A stretch of DNA of 64,000 nucleotides from Pseudomonas abietaniphila (GTDB taxonomy: Bacteria; Pseudomonadota; Gammaproteobacteria; Pseudomonadales; Pseudomonadaceae): positions 32,351 to 96,350 of the forward strand of contig NZ_FNCO01000022.1 of assembly GCF_900100795.1 (NCBI RefSeq), read 5' to 3'. Each line of letters opens with the position of its first letter. The stretch's first letter is position 1. A program made the position numbers and the translations under genes. Below are positions 61,259 to 64,000 of the stretch, one piece after another. The notes beneath the pieces were generated by a model. That model saw nothing but the letters and a program-made list of their open reading frames with translations, searched no databases and was not told where the DNA came from.

Positions 61259-61999
61259 TCACCAGCGCTCATTCCATGGCCGCAGGTCCAGTTCAAAGGT
61301 CCAGGCGTCGCGCGGCTGACGGTGCAGGTACCAATAGTTTTCGGCGATGTGTTCGGGGTCGAGAATGCCGTCCTCAGACTTGAGCGCGTAACGCTCCGGG
61401 AATTGCGTTCGGATGAAATCCGTGTCGATCGCGCCATCGACCACGACATGCGCCACATGAATGTTCATGGGTCCGAGTTCACGCGCCATGCTCTGAGCGA
61501 GCGCGCGAATGCCATGTTTGGCACCTGCGAAGGCCGCGAAGTGTGATGCGCCTCGAAGGCCGGCGGTGGCACCGGTGAAAAGAATCGTGCCGCGTTTTCT
61601 GCTGGCCATTCGAATGGCCACTTCGCGAGCATTGAGAAAGCCCGAGAAGCAGGCCATTTCCCAGATCTTGAAATATTTCCGTGCGGTTTCTTCCAGAATG
61701 CTGCAAGGCACATTGGCGCCGATGTTGAACACAAAGGCCTCGATGGGCCCGATGTCATTCTCGATCTCTTCGATCAGGGCGACGACATCCTCCTCTTTGC
61801 GGGCGTCCGAGGCGAACCCGTGCGCCTCGCCGCCTGCCTGCCGAATGCTGTCCACCAGCGGCTGCAGCTTGTCGGCGCTGCGCCGAGTGACACACGCCAC
61901 ATAGCCTTCTCGGGCGAAGCGTCTGGCAATCGCTCCTCCCGTCGCATCGCCTGCACCGATGACCAGAACCACCTTTTTCTTGTTCGTATCGACGGTCAT
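61259..61999 (-). CDS. Atypical SDR lacking catalytic Ser and Tyr
   Basis: A 246-residue protein with the Rossmann start VVLVIGAGDATGGAIARRF. At the active site it reads FTGATAGLRG and FAAFAGAKHG, where a normal SDR has serine in the first segment and Tyr-x-x-x-Lys in the second. Lysine is kept but tyrosine is phenylalanine. It probably binds NAD(P) but may not be a standard dehydrogenase. It is likely co-transcribed with the isomerase-like gene. Confidence 0.8.
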   Translation of the reverse strand: MTVDTNKKKVVLVIGAGDATGGAIARRFAREGYVACVTRRSADKLQPLVDSIRQAGGEAHGFASDARKEEDVVALIEEIENDIGPIEAFVFNIGANVPCSILEETARKYFKIWEMACFSGFLNAREVAIRMASRKRGTILFTGATAGLRGASHFAAFAGAKHGIRALAQSMARELGPMNIHVAHVVVDGAIDTDFIRTQFPERYALKSEDGILDPEHIAENYWYLHRQPRDAWTFELDLRPWNERW

Positions 62000-62256
62000 T
62001 GCATTTCCTTGTTCAAGCGGTCGTTTGCTTGAAGGACGTTAGGCTATGGGGCTTCAGGCGTCCACGGGGTGAACCGGCTAATGCATGTGATGATTCAGCC
62101 TTGGTCTGCAGGCATCGGGAACTCGGCCGCAGACGCCGGCTGGACAAGGGAGGGGGTAAGCGGCTCTGTGTGTGCAGGAAGGGGATAGGCGATAGGCACA
62201 ACAATCCAGCCGTTGTTCTGCTGTGTCGGCAGAAGCAACGGACTGAGGACGCGGGA

Positions 62257-62547
62257 TTAAGGCTTCTGCGGTTTCTTGCAGATGATGATCATGCTGCGGC
62301 TGGTATAGCCGGCGGGGTTCAGCCCCAATGGGAAATCACCGGGATCTTCTGCGGAGTCCCCTGATTTGGCAATGACCCGATACTGCTTCGACTCACAGGA
62401 CTCGGTCGCCATTTCGTAGCATTTGTCCCAAGAAGACGAGAGTCCGGAGCAATTGATATGCAGGCCTCGTTTGCTCATGACTGGCTTGGCGTTGGCCGCG
62501 CACCCGGCGACGGTCAGCACTGCCATTATTATTAAAATGTACTTCAT
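62257..62547 (-). CDS. Small lipoprotein, unknown function
   Basis: A 96-residue protein with the lipobox VAGC (C16) after a short hydrophobic signal. The mature part has four further cysteines, likely two disulfides, and ends MIIICKKPQKP. I do not recognise a family. No gene adjoins it closely. Confidence 0.7.
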   Translation of the reverse strand: MKYILIIMAVLTVAGCAANAKPVMSKRGLHINCSGLSSSWDKCYEMATESCESKQYRVIAKSGDSAEDPGDFPLGLNPAGYTSRSMIIICKKPQKP

Positions 62548-62729
62548 TCACTTCCTTACCTGACCGGAGTCATCCGCTCAGTCTCTAGCCTTGAATTCGC
62601 TCGCTTGCCTGAAGCCAACAGTCATGCCCGTCCGGGTGGTTCTCCGCAATGGAGGAGGGCTTGGGCGTAAACATGGCGCAACAGCGTTACAAATGCTAGT
62701 GACATCGTGTAACGAACGGAAAAAAGCAA

Positions 62730-63614
62730 TCAGTCCGAGGGCATCAGAGCGGCGGGTTCCGGTCGCGTCGTCAGCGTAGCGCCTGCAGACGCTACGATAA
62801 TCGCGCCGATGGCCAACCATTGGGTCAGCGTCAGGCTTTCGTGCAGAAACAGTAAACCTGAGACCGCCCCCACCGCGGGTTCCATGCTCATGAGTGTGCC
62901 GAACGTGCGAACCGGCATGCGAGTCAGTGCAACCATCTCCAAGGTATAGGGCAACGCTGTAGAGAGGATGGCCACCCCGATCGCCACAGGAATGAGAGAG
63001 GGGTCGAGCAAGGCGCCGCCCGCATGTGCAATGCCGATAGGCGCGATGAAGACCGCCGCGATCACTACACCGAGTGCTGCCGTCTGGACGCCGTGATCGG
63101 CCCCGGCCTTCTGTCCAAACAGGATGTACCCGGCCCAACACACTCCGGCACCTAGTGCATATAAGGCGCCGGTCAGGTCAAGGCTGTCTGCCTGACCCAT
63201 GGGGATCAGCAATGCCAACCCTGTCACTGCGAGTACGATCCAGATGAAGTCGGTGATCTTGCGTGAGTGGAACAGGGCGACGGCCAGTGGCCCGGTGAAC
63301 TCCAGAGCCACGCCGACGCCGAGAGGAATGGTGCGGATCGCCATATAGAAGAGGAAGTTCATCCCGCCCAAGGCGATGCCATATATAAGCACCGTGCGCA
63401 GGGAGCTGGCCGTGAAAGTCGTACGCCAGGGGCGAAGGATCAAGAGCATGAGAAGGCTGGCGAAGATAAGGCGCAAGGTCGTGGTGCCTTGAGCGCCTAC
63501 GGCCGGGAAGAGTGACTTTGCCAAGGAGGCGCCTGTCTGTACTGACGCCATGGCGATTAACAGCATGCCAACGGGAAGGAGGGCCGAAATCAGGCTGCTT
63601 TGTTTTACGTTCAT
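62730..63614 (-). CDS. rhtA: Threonine/homoserine exporter RhtA-like (EamA family)
   Basis: A 294-residue protein with ten predicted helices. The start LLPVGMLLIAMASVQTGASLAKSLFP and the middle GVALEFTGPLAVALFHSRK are typical of RhtA-type carriers, which export threonine and homoserine. The C-terminal half has the second EamA repeat (SMEPAVGAVSGLLFLHESLTL). No regulator adjoins it. Confidence 0.85.
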   Translation of the reverse strand: MNVKQSSLISALLPVGMLLIAMASVQTGASLAKSLFPAVGAQGTTTLRLIFASLLMLLILRPWRTTFTASSLRTVLIYGIALGGMNFLFYMAIRTIPLGVGVALEFTGPLAVALFHSRKITDFIWIVLAVTGLALLIPMGQADSLDLTGALYALGAGVCWAGYILFGQKAGADHGVQTAALGVVIAAVFIAPIGIAHAGGALLDPSLIPVAIGVAILSTALPYTLEMVALTRMPVRTFGTLMSMEPAVGAVSGLLFLHESLTLTQWLAIGAIIVASAGATLTTRPEPAALMPSD

Positions 63615-63746
63615 TGCTTTATAAGGATCCGCAGGCGGTGAGAGTCAGGAACAAAGGCCGCCATGATGCTCAAGAACGGCTTTCTGAGCAATATATTGCT
63701 CAACGTTCCTGTTTTAAGCTGAATTTGCCGAAAGTGAAATTAAGTG

Positions 63747-63774
63747 TTGACGCCCCTCTGAATGTCTCTATAAT
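63747..63774 (+). promoter_or_regulatory. Sigma-70 promoter P1 (strong)
   Basis: TTGACG (63747-63752) and TATAAT (63769-63774) with a 16-bp spacer. The discriminator TCGCCCC is GC-rich, typical of growth-rate-controlled rRNA/tRNA promoters. Confidence 0.7.
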
Positions 63775-63894
63775 TCGCCCCACTTCCGGCGCAGACGAAA
63801 CGGAAAACTCCTTGAGAATCAATGAGTTGGACGAAGTAAGCGGCGAGGAAGCGCTTCGGTTCAGATGCTTGAGTCGACAGCGGTGAGAAAGGAG

Positions 63895-63922
63895 TTGACA
63901 GCAGATTGTAACGCTGTAGAAT
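63895..63922 (+). promoter_or_regulatory. Sigma-70 promoter P2 (strong, stringent type)
   Basis: TTGACA (63895-63900) and TAGAAT (63917-63922) with a 16-bp spacer, followed by the discriminator TCGCCTCCCGC. The sequence after it (GCAAGTGGTTGAAG...GAAAACTTC) resembles the leader of Pseudomonas rRNA operons. The gene itself lies beyond the window. Confidence 0.72.
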
Positions 63923-64000
63923 TCGCCTCCCGCTGACGTGAGACGGTAAGTCGAACGAAGCGCAAGTGGTTGAAGTTGCAAAGGAAACTTTGAAAACTTC

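Noticed and set aside
63512..63886. A 124-codon frame across the right-edge promoters
   Set aside because: It overlaps both promoters and the rhtA start and has no family features or ribosome-binding site.

Overview
The window is a GC-rich chromosomal segment of a Pseudomonas species, probably of the fluorescens/syringae lineage. Evidence: the tusA and pdxB neighbours, a PA1571-like small protein, DUF2897, ppnP, an Eat-type ethanolamine permease, an atoE/CoA-transferase locus, and abundant REP/REPIN-type palindromes. About 57 protein genes are supported. No tRNA, rRNA, CRISPR array, transposase or phage gene is visible, but the right edge carries two stringent-type promoters that probably lead into a stable-RNA operon just outside.

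Layout. 1-13.4 kb is housekeeping: the 5' part of an Mrp-type antiporter subunit A gene, tusA, pdxB, an orphan zeta-toxin-like ATPase, an ABC exporter, ppnP, a DEDDh exonuclease, a periplasmic binding protein, an ethanolamine permease, pyrF and a GlpQ-like phosphodiesterase. 13.7-31.5 kb is catabolism, transport and regulation: a PAS-GAF-GGDEF cyclase; a 2-hydroxyacid dehydrogenase, SDR, FAH hydrolase and AraC group; a LacI-controlled hisD-like/gntP unit with a clear palindromic operator; LysR, GATase-like and monooxygenase genes; a MarR/MFS pair; an EamA/LysR pair; and atoE. 31.8-38 kb holds the two CoA-transferase subunits with a divergent LysR gene, a gluconate-type permease, a lipoprotein, a LysE exporter and ssuE.

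39.0-57.8 kb, all on the minus strand, is a 16-gene exopolysaccharide operon. In transcription order it encodes a PhyH-like dioxygenase, a DegT aminotransferase, a flippase, a GT2, Wzb, Wzc, WbqC, RfaH, a second GT2, a GT4, a PslG-like glycoside hydrolase, a GT4, an acyltransferase, a GT4, a WcaJ-type priming transferase and Wza. It encodes its own RfaH, and its leader carries two copies of the RfaH recruitment (ops) sequence. It ends in a strong terminator followed by a G-run tract. No Wzy polymerase is evident. 58.7-63.6 kb holds an aminopeptidase P, a chromene-carboxylate-isomerase-like protein, an atypical SDR, a lipoprotein and an RhtA-type exporter.

The most unusual structure is a dispersed 0.25-0.37 kb intergenic repeat in five copies (near 1.6, 27.3, 27.9, 38.2 and 38.7 kb). 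Its internal inverted repeats keep pairing through compensatory changes between copies, as expected for a structured RNA or a single-stranded-DNA hairpin element. Four of the copies form two similar composites: an inverted pair flanking a central REPIN.
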